A stretch of DNA of 7,103 nt, taken from positions 1-7,103 of the forward strand of contig JAEZJA010000105.1 of the NCBI GenBank assembly GCA_023415895.1, written 5' to 3'. Each line of letters begins with the position of its first letter. Position 1 is the first letter of the stretch. The translations under genes and the position numbers were made by a program. Source of the DNA: Bacillota bacterium. GTDB lineage: Bacteria > Bacillota > Clostridia > Oscillospirales > Acutalibacteraceae. The notes beneath the pieces are model-generated. The model worked only from the letters and a program-made list of their open reading frames with translations. It was not told the origin of the DNA and did not search any database. Shown piece by piece: positions 1-5,866 of this stretch.

Positions 1-375
1 ATCGGTATAGCCCATGGAAACAAGCTGTGCAGCAGCTTTTTTGCTTCGGTTACCACTGCGGCAATACACCAGAATGAGCTGATTTTTGTCGGTGAGCACC
101 TCGTGTGCCCGAGCGTCGATTTCATAATCGGGAAGCAAAACGGACTTAGGGATATGTCCCTCTTTATATTCTTCAGGTGTACGCACATCCAGAATCACAC
201 AGTCTGTTTGCGTGTTCATAATTTCCTTCGCTTGTTCTGCTGTAATCATTTCGTAACCTCCTTTCGTTGACGGCTTTGCACTGTCCTTGACACAGGCGGA
301 CACCAGAACCAGACAGATGGGTAATACAAGCATATCATAAACTAGTCTTTGATACTTGGTATGGACTGCTTTCAT
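1..375 (-). CDS. Rhodanese-domain lipoprotein (C-terminus beyond window edge)
   Basis: The minus-strand frame is open from an ATG at 375 to the window edge, giving the first 125 residues of what is probably a protein of about 140. Residues 1-28 look like a lipoprotein signal peptide: basic start, hydrophobic stretch around 15-27, and lipobox LVSAC with Cys28 as the likely lipidated residue. A single rhodanese domain follows from about residue 42, with the family motifs ILDVRTPEEY (61-70), GHIP (73-76) and active loop CRSGNRS (105-111); Cys105 is the expected persulfide-carrying residue. Rhodaneses move sulfane sulfur; the acceptor here is unknown. If lipidated, it sits on the outer face of the membrane. 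The chosen start has AGGGGG at 385-390, nine bases upstream. An internal ATG at 249 also has a very strong ribosome binding site (GGAGG), so a shorter cytoplasmic form is possible. It is divergent from the Crp/Fnr gene. Domain call firm; export inferred from the lipobox. Confidence 0.87.
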   Translation of the reverse strand, partial: MKAVHTKYQRLVYDMLVLPICLVLVSACVKDSAKPSTKGGYEMITAEQAKEIMNTQTDCVILDVRTPEEYKEGHIPKSVLLPDYEIDARAHEVLTDKNQLILVYCRSGNRSKKAAAQLVSMGYTD

Positions 376-389
376 GAAGTGAATCCCCC

Positions 390-415
390 TTTCCTTGGTG
401 GCTCAGCGAAGGAAA
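390..415 (-). promoter_or_regulatory. Inverted repeat in the leader of the rhodanese gene
   Basis: TTTCCTT and AAGGAAA form perfect 7-bp arms around a 12-base loop. In the rhodanese transcript the downstream arm touches the first base of the AGGGGG ribosome binding site at 385-390. It could therefore modulate translation, or be an operator for a regulator such as the divergent Crp/Fnr protein. The arms are short and no U-tract follows, so it is not a terminator. Function is inference. Confidence 0.3.
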
Positions 416-428
416 CCTCCGGCGCCGC

Positions 429-457
429 TTGATTGATAGCATGATGGGTGGTACAAT
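429..457 (+). promoter_or_regulatory. Probable sigma-A promoter of the Crp/Fnr gene
   Basis: A -35 element TTGATT (429-434) lies exactly 17 bases from a -10 element TACAAT (452-457). They match the vegetative consensus at 4/6 and 5/6 positions. Transcription would start near 464 and give a leader of about 40 bases before the ATG at 506. No other comparably spaced pair was seen between the two divergent genes. No clear FNR-type TTGAT-N4-ATCAA box overlaps it. Confidence 0.6.
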
Positions 458-505
458 AAGATATATGCGATCAACCTGTTTGTTCATTTCAAAGGAGTGT
501 CGGCT

Positions 506-1192
506 ATGCTTTCAGATGCTTGTGACTCTCTGTATTCCCGTGCGTTTCCCTTCTGGAAGGAGCTGAAAGAAGACGAGCGCCAGACCCTGTGCCGCTCCAC
601 GGCGCAAATGCACTACACGAAGGGCACCACGATCCACGGCGGGAGCAGCGAATGTACGGGGGCCATTCTTGTCAAGAGCGGCTGCATTCGAACCTATCTG
701 CTGTCCGACGAGGGGCGGGAAATCACGCTTTATCGTCTGTATCCCGGCGACATGTGCATGCTGTCGGCCTCCTGTGTGCTCACATCCATCACCTTTGATG
801 TGTTTGTGGATGCCGAGGAGGACAGTGAGTGTTTCGTTCTGGGCGGCAAAGCTTTTTCGGAAATCGCGGATCAAAACCTTCTTGTCAAAAATTTCGCTCT
901 GGAAATGGCGGTCTCCCGGTTTTCGGATGTCATGTGGGTCATGCAGCAGATCCTGTTTATGAGCTTTGACCGCCGTCTGGCCATCTTTCTTTGGGATGAA
1001 CTGTCCAATACCACAGATGGCATCATCCGGTTGACCCAGGAGCAGATTGCCAAATACATCGGTTCGGCGCGGGAGGTCGTGTCCCGTATGCTCAAATACT
1101 TCGCTGCCGAAGGCATTGTGGAGCATTCCCGCAAGGGCATCACGATCCTGGATCGGCAAAAGCTGCGAACACTGGCTTTCGGCAAAAACTGA
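506..1192 (+). CDS. Crp/Fnr-family transcriptional regulator
   Basis: A 228-residue protein of the usual length for this family. Residues about 25-115 form the cyclic-nucleotide-binding-like beta-barrel (visible GAILVKSGCIRTYLLSDEG, YPGDMCMLSASCVL). A long connecting helix region covers about 125-160, and the C-terminal winged helix-turn-helix about 175-215 (LTQEQIAKYIG, recognition helix SAREVVSRMLKYF). The N-terminal Cys cluster that holds [4Fe-4S] in true FNR is absent, but Cys84 and Cys90 flank the barrel's SAS segment and there are further cysteines at 6, 29, 50, 60 and 109. A redox or sulfur-related signal is therefore possible but unproven. The start is set at the ATG at 506 because AAAGGAG at 491-497 lies eight bases upstream; the GTG at 497 lies on that site. 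It is divergent from a rhodanese gene, the most obvious target, and is followed by a strong terminator. The effector is not known. Confidence 0.93.
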   Translation: MLSDACDSLYSRAFPFWKELKEDERQTLCRSTAQMHYTKGTTIHGGSSECTGAILVKSGCIRTYLLSDEGREITLYRLYPGDMCMLSASCVLTSITFDVFVDAEEDSECFVLGGKAFSEIADQNLLVKNFALEMAVSRFSDVMWVMQQILFMSFDRRLAIFLWDELSNTTDGIIRLTQEQIAKYIGSAREVVSRMLKYFAAEGIVEHSRKGITILDRQKLRTLAFGKN

Positions 1193-1235
1193 CCGATTTG
1201 TGCTTTGAGTATACCGTCTTTTATCGAATTTTTCC

Positions 1236-1248
1236 GTGACTTGGTCAC
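1236..1248. repeat. Short inverted repeat GTGAC-N3-GTCAC
   Basis: A perfect 5-bp inverted repeat with a 3-base centre lies between the regulator's stop codon and the terminator. It may be a small operator-like palindrome or a minor 3'-UTR stem. It is too short to assign a role. Confidence 0.25.
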
Positions 1249-1266
1249 AGGTAACTTCATTATAAG

Positions 1267-1298
1267 AAAATCCACCGGCATAACGCCGGTGGATTTTT
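1267..1298. terminator. Bidirectional intrinsic terminator
   Basis: AAAATCCACCGGC (1267-1279) and GCCGGTGGATTTT form a 13-bp stem with a 5-base loop (ATAAC). The plus-strand transcript ends in a run of six U, and the minus-strand transcript has a U-run from the A-tract at 1267-1270. It lies between the convergent Crp/Fnr gene and the CotF-like gene and can stop transcription from both sides. Confidence 0.92.
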
Positions 1299-1302
1299 TA
1301 CA

Positions 1303-1761
1303 CTATTGCTGATACATGCCGTTGACCGTCATATACTTGTACAGCTCCTCGCCGTGCTCCTGTTCTTCCTTCTGGAGATGGTTGAGGGTGTTGCGAAACT
1401 CGGGCTGCGAAAATTCGAAGATGCTGGTGTTATACGTGCTGGATACATGCTTTTCGGTTTCAAGCGCATCCGAGCAGAGGTATTTATCACACTGCTTATC
1501 CTGCTCGCTGATGTTGGTAGCAGGAGTCGTAGGCGCCGTAGGCTTTTGACCGCCACCCGAACTGGTATTGGGGGTGTTGCCCTGATCTATGGCATTGAGC
1601 GTATCGTAATGTGTCTGCTCAACCTTGCCGATCGCCGAAAACAGGTTTTTGAGCCCGGGGTCTTTGGCCTGCTCGCTGCCCTTCTGGTATTTCTGCACAC
1701 ACAGCTCCTCTTCAGACATCAGATCCTTCAACAACAATTTTTCTTTTTCAGATAAATGCAT
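1303..1761 (-). CDS. CotF-like spore coat protein, ferritin-like fold
   Basis: A 152-residue protein resembling the spore coat CotF family of Clostridia, which belongs to the ferritin-like superfamily. The N-terminal half (1-60, LSEKEKLLLKDLMSEEELCV) and the C-terminal half (85-145) are helical. They are joined by a low-complexity Gly/Pro/Thr/Ser linker at about 61-83. Candidate metal ligands of a four-helix di-iron protein are all visible: Glu17-19 in helix 1, E48-x-x-H51 in helix 2, Glu101/103 with His105 in helix 3, and E133-x-x-H136 in helix 4. Metal binding is inferred, not shown. Cysteines at 21, 91 and 96 could cross-link in the coat. The ATG at 1761 has AGGAGG at 1770-1775, eight bases upstream. 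A sigma-G-like promoter lies just ahead, which fits expression in the forespore. It is monocistronic, with its own terminator at 1267-1298. The plus strand of this gene is also open but is a shadow. Confidence 0.85.
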   Translation of the reverse strand: MHLSEKEKLLLKDLMSEEELCVQKYQKGSEQAKDPGLKNLFSAIGKVEQTHYDTLNAIDQGNTPNTSSGGGQKPTAPTTPATNISEQDKQCDKYLCSDALETEKHVSSTYNTSIFEFSQPEFRNTLNHLQKEEQEHGEELYKYMTVNGMYQQ

Positions 1762-1790
1762 ACATACTACCTCCTAAATAAATTCAAAGA

Positions 1791-1820
1791 TAGTATTCAT
1801 GAAACCCGTCATTTTATTCA
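1791..1820 (-). promoter_or_regulatory. Sigma-G-type (forespore) promoter of the CotF-like gene
   Basis: On the minus strand, TGAATA (1820-1815) is followed after 17 bases by AATACTA (1797-1791). The Bacillus sigma-G pattern as I recall it is close to TGAATA, a 17-18 base spacer, then CATACTA, so only the first -10 base differs. A vegetative promoter fits worse, because the nearest -35/-10 pair has a spacer of about 20. Transcription would begin near 1784, leaving a short leader with the ribosome binding site at 1775-1770. Sigma-F has overlapping specificity and is an alternative. Confidence 0.6.
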
Positions 1821-1896
1821 AAAAGTTTGAGCAGACGAGATTTGTCCTTTTGCCCAGGATAAGAAAACATTTTTTCACAATTCTAAGCCGCGACAA

Positions 1897-2099
1897 TCAT
1901 TGCTCGATTCGAAGAATACAATTTTCACGTATGGCTTGATCCGCCGCCATGGCGATGCGGAATGCACTGAACACCTCGTCAATCGTTGGATTCGCCGGTG
2001 CGCCCTTTTCGATCATATCGATCAGGGACTGGAGTTGCCCATACATATCCTTAATCGGAAAACAGGAGCGGCACCGCGCATCACGCCTATAAGCGTTTT
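1897..2099 (-). pseudogene. C-terminal remnant of a Gfo/Idh/MocA oxidoreductase
   Basis: Directly after the stop codon of the oxidoreductase gene at 2100, the same frame reads a short oxidoreductase-like segment (IGVMRGAAPVF, 2090-2058). The sequence then continues one frame over as PIKDMYGQLQ and runs to a TGA at 1897-1899. One lost T in the T-run near 2058-2061 would join the two parts into a coding stretch of about 67 codons. From the ATG at 2046 the second part is 49 residues, but the AAGGA before it is too close to be a good ribosome binding site. Its tail aligns without gaps to the C-terminus of the intact neighbour over about 43 residues, sharing the IDxIExG...ID pattern plus an Arg and an Ala further on. 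This is the last strand-helix unit of the family. It looks like the end of a second oxidoreductase gene otherwise lost by deletion. A small functional ORF is less likely. Confidence 0.55.
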
Positions 2100-3152
2100 T
2101 TATGACAGGGTGATTTCCTTATGCTGTTGTGCCGAATCGTAGATTGCCTGCATCATGCGGGAGGTGATGATTGCCGTGTCAATATGGGAAGGAAGCTTTT
2201 CGCCGCTTTCGATGCAATCTATGAAGGCGTTGATTTCGTTTTCAAAATGGTTGGAGGTTTTCAACTCCGGCTTATATGACACGAGCGCGCCATGCTCGGC
2301 GGTATAGACCGTGAAATCACTGCCATACTGAAGACGAATGCCTGCCTTGTCGCCCATGAAGTCGATGTACATCTCGCCTTCCCCGATGTTCTGCGCCCAG
2401 GCGCCGTTAACCGAAATGACCGGCCCCTCGGTGCGGATCAGACCCATGACGGAATCGTCCACATCGTAGACGCCGTTGTACTGGGGAGGCCCAGCCCACA
2501 TATTCTTGAAGGCGTATTCCTTCATATTTTTGCCCAGCTTGCAGAAGGTCTCACCCGACACCGTCACGGGCTTGGGATCGCCGCAGCAATACATCACGAT
2601 ATCCAGGAAATGTACGCCCCAATCGATCAGAGCGCCGCCTCCCGCAATAGCCTTGGTGGTAAACGATCCACCCAGACCGGGGATTGACCGGTGGGCGCGA
2701 AAGCTCACATAAACCGAGAATACATCCCCCAACTTGCCGCTGTCGATGTATTTTTTAATCAGATTCACAGAGTCATTGAAGCGATTGACCACGCCGATGT
2801 TGAGCACCTTGCCGGTTTCATGCTGTACCTTCTGCATTTCGAGAGCTTCGGGGTAGGTACGCGCCGCCGGCTTCTCACACAACACGTTCTTGCCTGCGCG
2901 AAGCGCATCCACTGAAATGGAGGCGTGCCCATTATTGGGGGTACAAACCGAAACGGCAACGACCTCGGGATCGGCCAGCACCTCGTGATAATCCGTGACC
3001 GCTTTGCCGCACCCGTACTTTTCCACAGCCGCCTGAGCCCGCTCGGGAATGATGTCGCAGAAATACGCGATCTCCGCCTTTTCATTTTTCAGATAGGCAG
3101 GAATGTGGGCGCTATTGGCAATGGTACCGCAGCCAATAATACCAATTTTCAT
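2100..3152 (-). CDS. Gfo/Idh/MocA-family NAD(P)-dependent oxidoreductase
   Basis: A 350-residue cytoplasmic dehydrogenase, normal length for the family that oxidises or reduces sugars, inositols and related polyols. The N-terminal Rossmann domain (1-120) has the nucleotide-binding loop GIIGCGTIA (4-12), acidic Asp33 at the end of the second strand, and the family signature CEKPAA (92-97), whose Lys94 is the usual catalytic lysine. The C-terminal alpha/beta substrate domain has NRFN (123-126) and GGGALIDWGVHFLD (171-184), with Asp177 and His181 in the expected catalytic positions. The substrate cannot be read from the sequence. The ATG at 3152 is chosen because the Rossmann strand begins there and AGGAAGGAAA lies at 3161-3170; the ATG at 3176 would add eight residues encoded across that site. 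It is the third gene of the DUF4127 operon, 56 bp after the preceding stop, and is followed at once by the oxidoreductase remnant. Confidence 0.93.
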   Translation of the reverse strand: MKIGIIGCGTIANSAHIPAYLKNEKAEIAYFCDIIPERAQAAVEKYGCGKAVTDYHEVLADPEVVAVSVCTPNNGHASISVDALRAGKNVLCEKPAARTYPEALEMQKVQHETGKVLNIGVVNRFNDSVNLIKKYIDSGKLGDVFSVYVSFRAHRSIPGLGGSFTTKAIAGGGALIDWGVHFLDIVMYCCGDPKPVTVSGETFCKLGKNMKEYAFKNMWAGPPQYNGVYDVDDSVMGLIRTEGPVISVNGAWAQNIGEGEMYIDFMGDKAGIRLQYGSDFTVYTAEHGALVSYKPELKTSNHFENEINAFIDCIESGEKLPSHIDTAIITSRMMQAIYDSAQQHKEITLS

Positions 3153-3208
3153 AATTGTTCTTTCCTTCCTCATCATTTATTTATATAAATACTTTCAGAT
3201 AAATTCTT

Positions 3209-4039
3209 TCAGACTTTAACCCATTCGCCCGGGCACTTCTGTGCCTTCATGCCGGCCTCACGCACGGCCATAATGGTAATGGTCTCTTCATGCTCCACCT
3301 TAACAACACCGGTCTCGAAAAAGTCTACCAACTGGCGGATAAAGGTATTGAAAAAATTCGATTGAATGGTCAGCAGCTTGTTGCCGTGCGAACAGCAGAC
3401 ATTGGTCACAAAGGGTGAACCGTCTTCAAACTGCGATATTGTGCCATACCGGCCATCCTCAAACTCGATCGTCAGCGTCAGCCAACGTTCACCCGGCAGA
3501 TACATGACGCGTTTGGCCGGTGCCTTCATCAGCATCATCAGCGGCTCGAGCTGATGGATGGAATAGATTTCAAAGTTCCCGCCGCCCCAACAATTAATAG
3601 CCTTCACCGTGGCAGTATTCACATCTTCGTACTCCGACGCATAGCGAAGCGCCGACGTGGAGTAGCAGGGCGTGCCGTACTGTTCGGCAACAGCAAAAAT
3701 GCGCTTAGCCGTAGCCGCATCGGGAGCAAAGGTTTTATCAATGTAGGTGGGTTTGCCTGAGCGCAGAGGCAGCTGACTCAGCTGCTCATGCATTTCGCAG
3801 TTGTCGGGAGACAGAACCACCAGCACATCGCTCTTGTCAATGATCTCCTCTATGGTCGTGCACTGCTCCACGCCGTATTCCTTGCACCACTGTGCCGTCG
3901 TCATCCCGTTGCGCGGACTGTCAATGAGCGCGTAACCATAGCAGACCTTATGTCTGCCGTTGGAAACCTCTTGAATCCACTGAGGGTAGTTGTTTGCATG
4001 CCATTCATCCAGATAGTAGTCAATAAAGCCGATTTTCAA
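3209..4039 (-). CDS. Atypical Gfo/Idh/MocA-like protein with TTG start
   Basis: A 276-residue protein that follows the layout of Gfo/Idh/MocA oxidoreductases but is shorter and diverged. The first strand reads MKIGFIDYYLDEWH and lacks the glycine-rich GxGxxG loop. The usual EKP signature is replaced by YIDKTFAP (99-106), keeping a lysine (Lys102) after an acidic residue. A helix with SIHQLEPLM (160-168) places His162 where the family has its catalytic His. The substrate domain (about 140-276) is small. It may bind its cofactor differently or act as a non-redox partner, so function is unassigned. The start is set at TTG 4039, since AAAGGA at 4049-4054 lies nine bases upstream and the product then begins with the expected strand. 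The frame stays open upstream to a TTG at 4090, but no ribosome binding site precedes that codon. It sits between the DUF4127 gene (64 bp) and the canonical oxidoreductase (56 bp), as expected for an operon. Confidence 0.8.
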   Translation of the reverse strand: MKIGFIDYYLDEWHANNYPQWIQEVSNGRHKVCYGYALIDSPRNGMTTAQWCKEYGVEQCTTIEEIIDKSDVLVVLSPDNCEMHEQLSQLPLRSGKPTYIDKTFAPDAATAKRIFAVAEQYGTPCYSTSALRYASEYEDVNTATVKAINCWGGGNFEIYSIHQLEPLMMLMKAPAKRVMYLPGERWLTLTIEFEDGRYGTISQFEDGSPFVTNVCCSHGNKLLTIQSNFFNTFIRQLVDFFETGVVKVEHEETITIMAVREAGMKAQKCPGEWVKV

Positions 4040-4048
4040 TATAACCAA

Positions 4049-4054
4049 TCCTTT
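4049..4054 (-). promoter_or_regulatory. Ribosome binding site that decides a TTG start
   Basis: AAAGGA, within the longer AGGAAAGGA, lies nine bases before TTG 4039. The in-frame codons further upstream have no such site, and the nearby ATG at 4082 is in another frame. This supports TTG initiation of the atypical Gfo/Idh/MocA-like protein. Confidence 0.7.
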
Positions 4055-4103
4055 CCTGAAGACCGGAGAATTTACCGGCCATTGATGCAAACCTGCCTGC
4101 TTG

Positions 4104-5654
4104 TCAGGCTTTCAATTCCAGATGGAAACCCAGTTCATACACACGGTTCCAGGGCAGTGAAAAATCTGAAATTGTCATATGTGATCCCTGGAAATCACCG
4201 CCGAAGGTTTCCTGTGCAGCTTCTCGTAGCCGCTCACCACAATAGTCGGCAATCTTTTCTTCCTGCGCCGAGCAGTCATAGGAGGTACAGCCTTCAAACA
4301 AGTTCTGCACCTCTCTGGCGATATTGGGAGTGAGCACGGCCTGATACAGATAATCCTCCAGCACCTTGCGTGCCAGAAACGCTTTGGAAGCGAGCTGCTG
4401 AGAAGCCGTCATATCATGCTGTGCACAGTAGGTGTGAATGCAGATATGTGCCAGGCACATGCCATTGGTATTCTCCGCCGTATTCCAACCGCCGTAGGCA
4501 CGAATGATATCGAGCACGCCGCACTGCTGTGCCTGCATCATCATGCGGATATCCGCGCCGTTGCCGTAGGCCACATCTGACAAGGCCACCGGGCGGCCGT
4601 ATGTGCGGTGATAATACCGAATATACTCAAACAGCTCATGCAGACCCACATATGTCGAATAGGAAAGATCCTCCTGAGGCTGGCAGCTGCTTTCCTGCAT
4701 GATCTTTCCGGGGGAGTTGACGGCAAACAAAAGATCGGATTCGCTATCGCTGTTCACCATAATGCCGCCCAATGAGGTAATCTGTGCTTTAATGGATTCT
4801 CCGAGCGGCCGATCCTCGTAACTCGGAACAATCGTGGGGCCGAGAGTGGACGAGTAGTGCACATGGATGCGAGGAGACCAGTGATGGATCTGATTGAAAA
4901 CGCGTGTAAACAGCACCGATCCTACCTCGTCCGCACCGGGATACACCATGATCCGGCTGTGCAGCCGCTTTTCGTCGATATAAGCAATTAAAGAACGCTG
5001 ATCAATGGCGGCATATCCGAATTCCGCGGTATCATCCTTGGGAACCACCAGATGCGAAAATACACCTTCGCACACAAGATCCACGCTGTAGCGGTTGACC
5101 ATCGCGTCCTTTTCACGACGATCCAGAAAATCTTTGAGAATATCCGCAGGAATCTCTGCCTGCAGCATTTTATTTTCCATGATCTCTTCTGTCGATGCAA
5201 AGCCGCGATTGATGCGATCCTTCAGGTAACCATATTTCCAGATGCGATACCCATAGGTCTTCCAGTAATCCGGATCTTCAAAATCGTTGTTGTACCCGGC
5301 CACACGCGCCACCAGATTAAAGGCTTCAATTGAGAGCGAAGGATTAATTTCTTTGAGCTTTTTAAACCGATTCATGCACGCAACGATCTGTTGCTGGGTA
5401 CGGTGATGGGTGCGGGAGTGAATGATATTGCCATATACCAATGTGTCCACAGACAGGATGGCGTAATCCGCATCAGCGGCGTGGTCAAACAGCCACTGCC
5501 AAATGCCCTCAATATCGGCAGGAGTCTTACAGCGTCCCATCATGGACAAAGGGGGCATCATCAGGCGGGTATCTAACGTAATCTGTGACAACAGCTGCGG
5601 ATACTGGTAATTGCAGGGCCTGTCGTCCAGCGGTATATACAATATCGTTTTCAT
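4104..5654 (-). CDS. DUF4127 family protein, function unknown
   Basis: A 516-residue protein recognised as DUF4127 by its opening ILYIPLDDRPCNYQYPQ (4-20) and matching length. Other blocks that look family-typical are SVDTLVYGN (68-76), VPKDDTAEFG (204-213), YPGADEVG (238-245), ALSDVAYGNGAD (357-368), YGGWNTAENT (387-396) and PWNRVYELGF (501-510). These Asp-, Asn- and Gly-rich loops resemble active-site loops of a hydrolase-like enzyme, but the reaction is not known to me and I assign none. No signal peptide or membrane segment is visible, so it is probably cytoplasmic. The ATG at 5654 has AAGGAG at 5664-5669, nine bases upstream; the frame extends 20 residues further, but those codons cover this site. 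It is the first gene of an operon with two Gfo/Idh/MocA-like proteins, which suggests work on a sugar or polyol derivative. The family call is fairly firm and the role is open. Confidence 0.85.
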   Translation of the reverse strand: MKTILYIPLDDRPCNYQYPQLLSQITLDTRLMMPPLSMMGRCKTPADIEGIWQWLFDHAADADYAILSVDTLVYGNIIHSRTHHRTQQQIVACMNRFKKLKEINPSLSIEAFNLVARVAGYNNDFEDPDYWKTYGYRIWKYGYLKDRINRGFASTEEIMENKMLQAEIPADILKDFLDRREKDAMVNRYSVDLVCEGVFSHLVVPKDDTAEFGYAAIDQRSLIAYIDEKRLHSRIMVYPGADEVGSVLFTRVFNQIHHWSPRIHVHYSSTLGPTIVPSYEDRPLGESIKAQITSLGGIMVNSDSESDLLFAVNSPGKIMQESSCQPQEDLSYSTYVGLHELFEYIRYYHRTYGRPVALSDVAYGNGADIRMMMQAQQCGVLDIIRAYGGWNTAENTNGMCLAHICIHTYCAQHDMTASQQLASKAFLARKVLEDYLYQAVLTPNIAREVQNLFEGCTSYDCSAQEEKIADYCGERLREAAQETFGGDFQGSHMTISDFSLPWNRVYELGFHLELKA

Positions 5655-5757
5655 GGGCGATTTCTCCTTTATGTTGAAGGGGTGTAATGGGCATCTATCG
5701 TATGCTGTCTGCATAATAGGATATAAACTTGCACAGACTGAGCGATAAATTCAATGT

Positions 5758-5775
5758 TAAATCATATAAATCATA
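5758..5775 (-). repeat. Tandem 9-bp repeat in the operon leader
   Basis: On the minus strand TATGATTTA occurs twice in direct succession. It lies about 100 bases before the DUF4127 start, downstream of the proposed promoter. It may be a pair of half-sites for a regulator on one face of the helix (9-10 bp phasing) or only AT-rich slippage. The exact match is visible; a role is inference. Confidence 0.4.
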
Positions 5776-5866
5776 CCTTGCCATCAATTGCTCAGCATAA
5801 GGTATTTTAAGCATACATTGGGCGGCAAATCATGTGCAGATTTGACCTTTTTAGTTGTCATAATAT

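Noticed and set aside
425..475. FNR-type operator between the divergent genes
   Set aside because: TTGAT at 429 and ATCAA near 470 are too far apart for the TTGAT-N4-ATCAA pattern.
497..505. GTG at 497 as start of the Crp/Fnr protein
   Set aside because: It overlaps the AAAGGAG ribosome binding site that properly serves the ATG at 506.
512..1159. Minus-strand 215-codon open frame opposite the Crp/Fnr gene
   Set aside because: It is antisense to a clear regulator, has no family features, and no good ribosome binding site.
1306..1755. Plus-strand 149-codon open frame opposite the CotF-like gene
   Set aside because: It is the exact antisense of a well-supported gene with a promoter, ribosome binding site and family motifs. 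It has Leu- and Arg-rich composition typical of a shadow frame and no ribosome binding site.
1820..1890. Possible terminator after the oxidoreductase remnant
   Set aside because: Only a 4-5 bp TCCT/AGGA stem can be drawn, without a U-run, so the end of the operon transcript is not located.
1900..2142. Plus-strand 80-codon open frame across the oxidoreductase tail
   Set aside because: The opposite strand carries recognisable oxidoreductase sequence; the plus frame has no features.
3178..3191. Perfect 14-bp AT palindrome TATTTATATAAATA
   Set aside because: It lies in a short AT-rich intergenic gap inside the operon. It has no U-tract or GC stem and is most likely compositional.
5655..5714. 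N-terminal extension of the DUF4127 protein from 5714
   Set aside because: The extra 20 codons run through the ribosome binding site at 5664-5669, and the family's opening motif starts right after the ATG at 5654.
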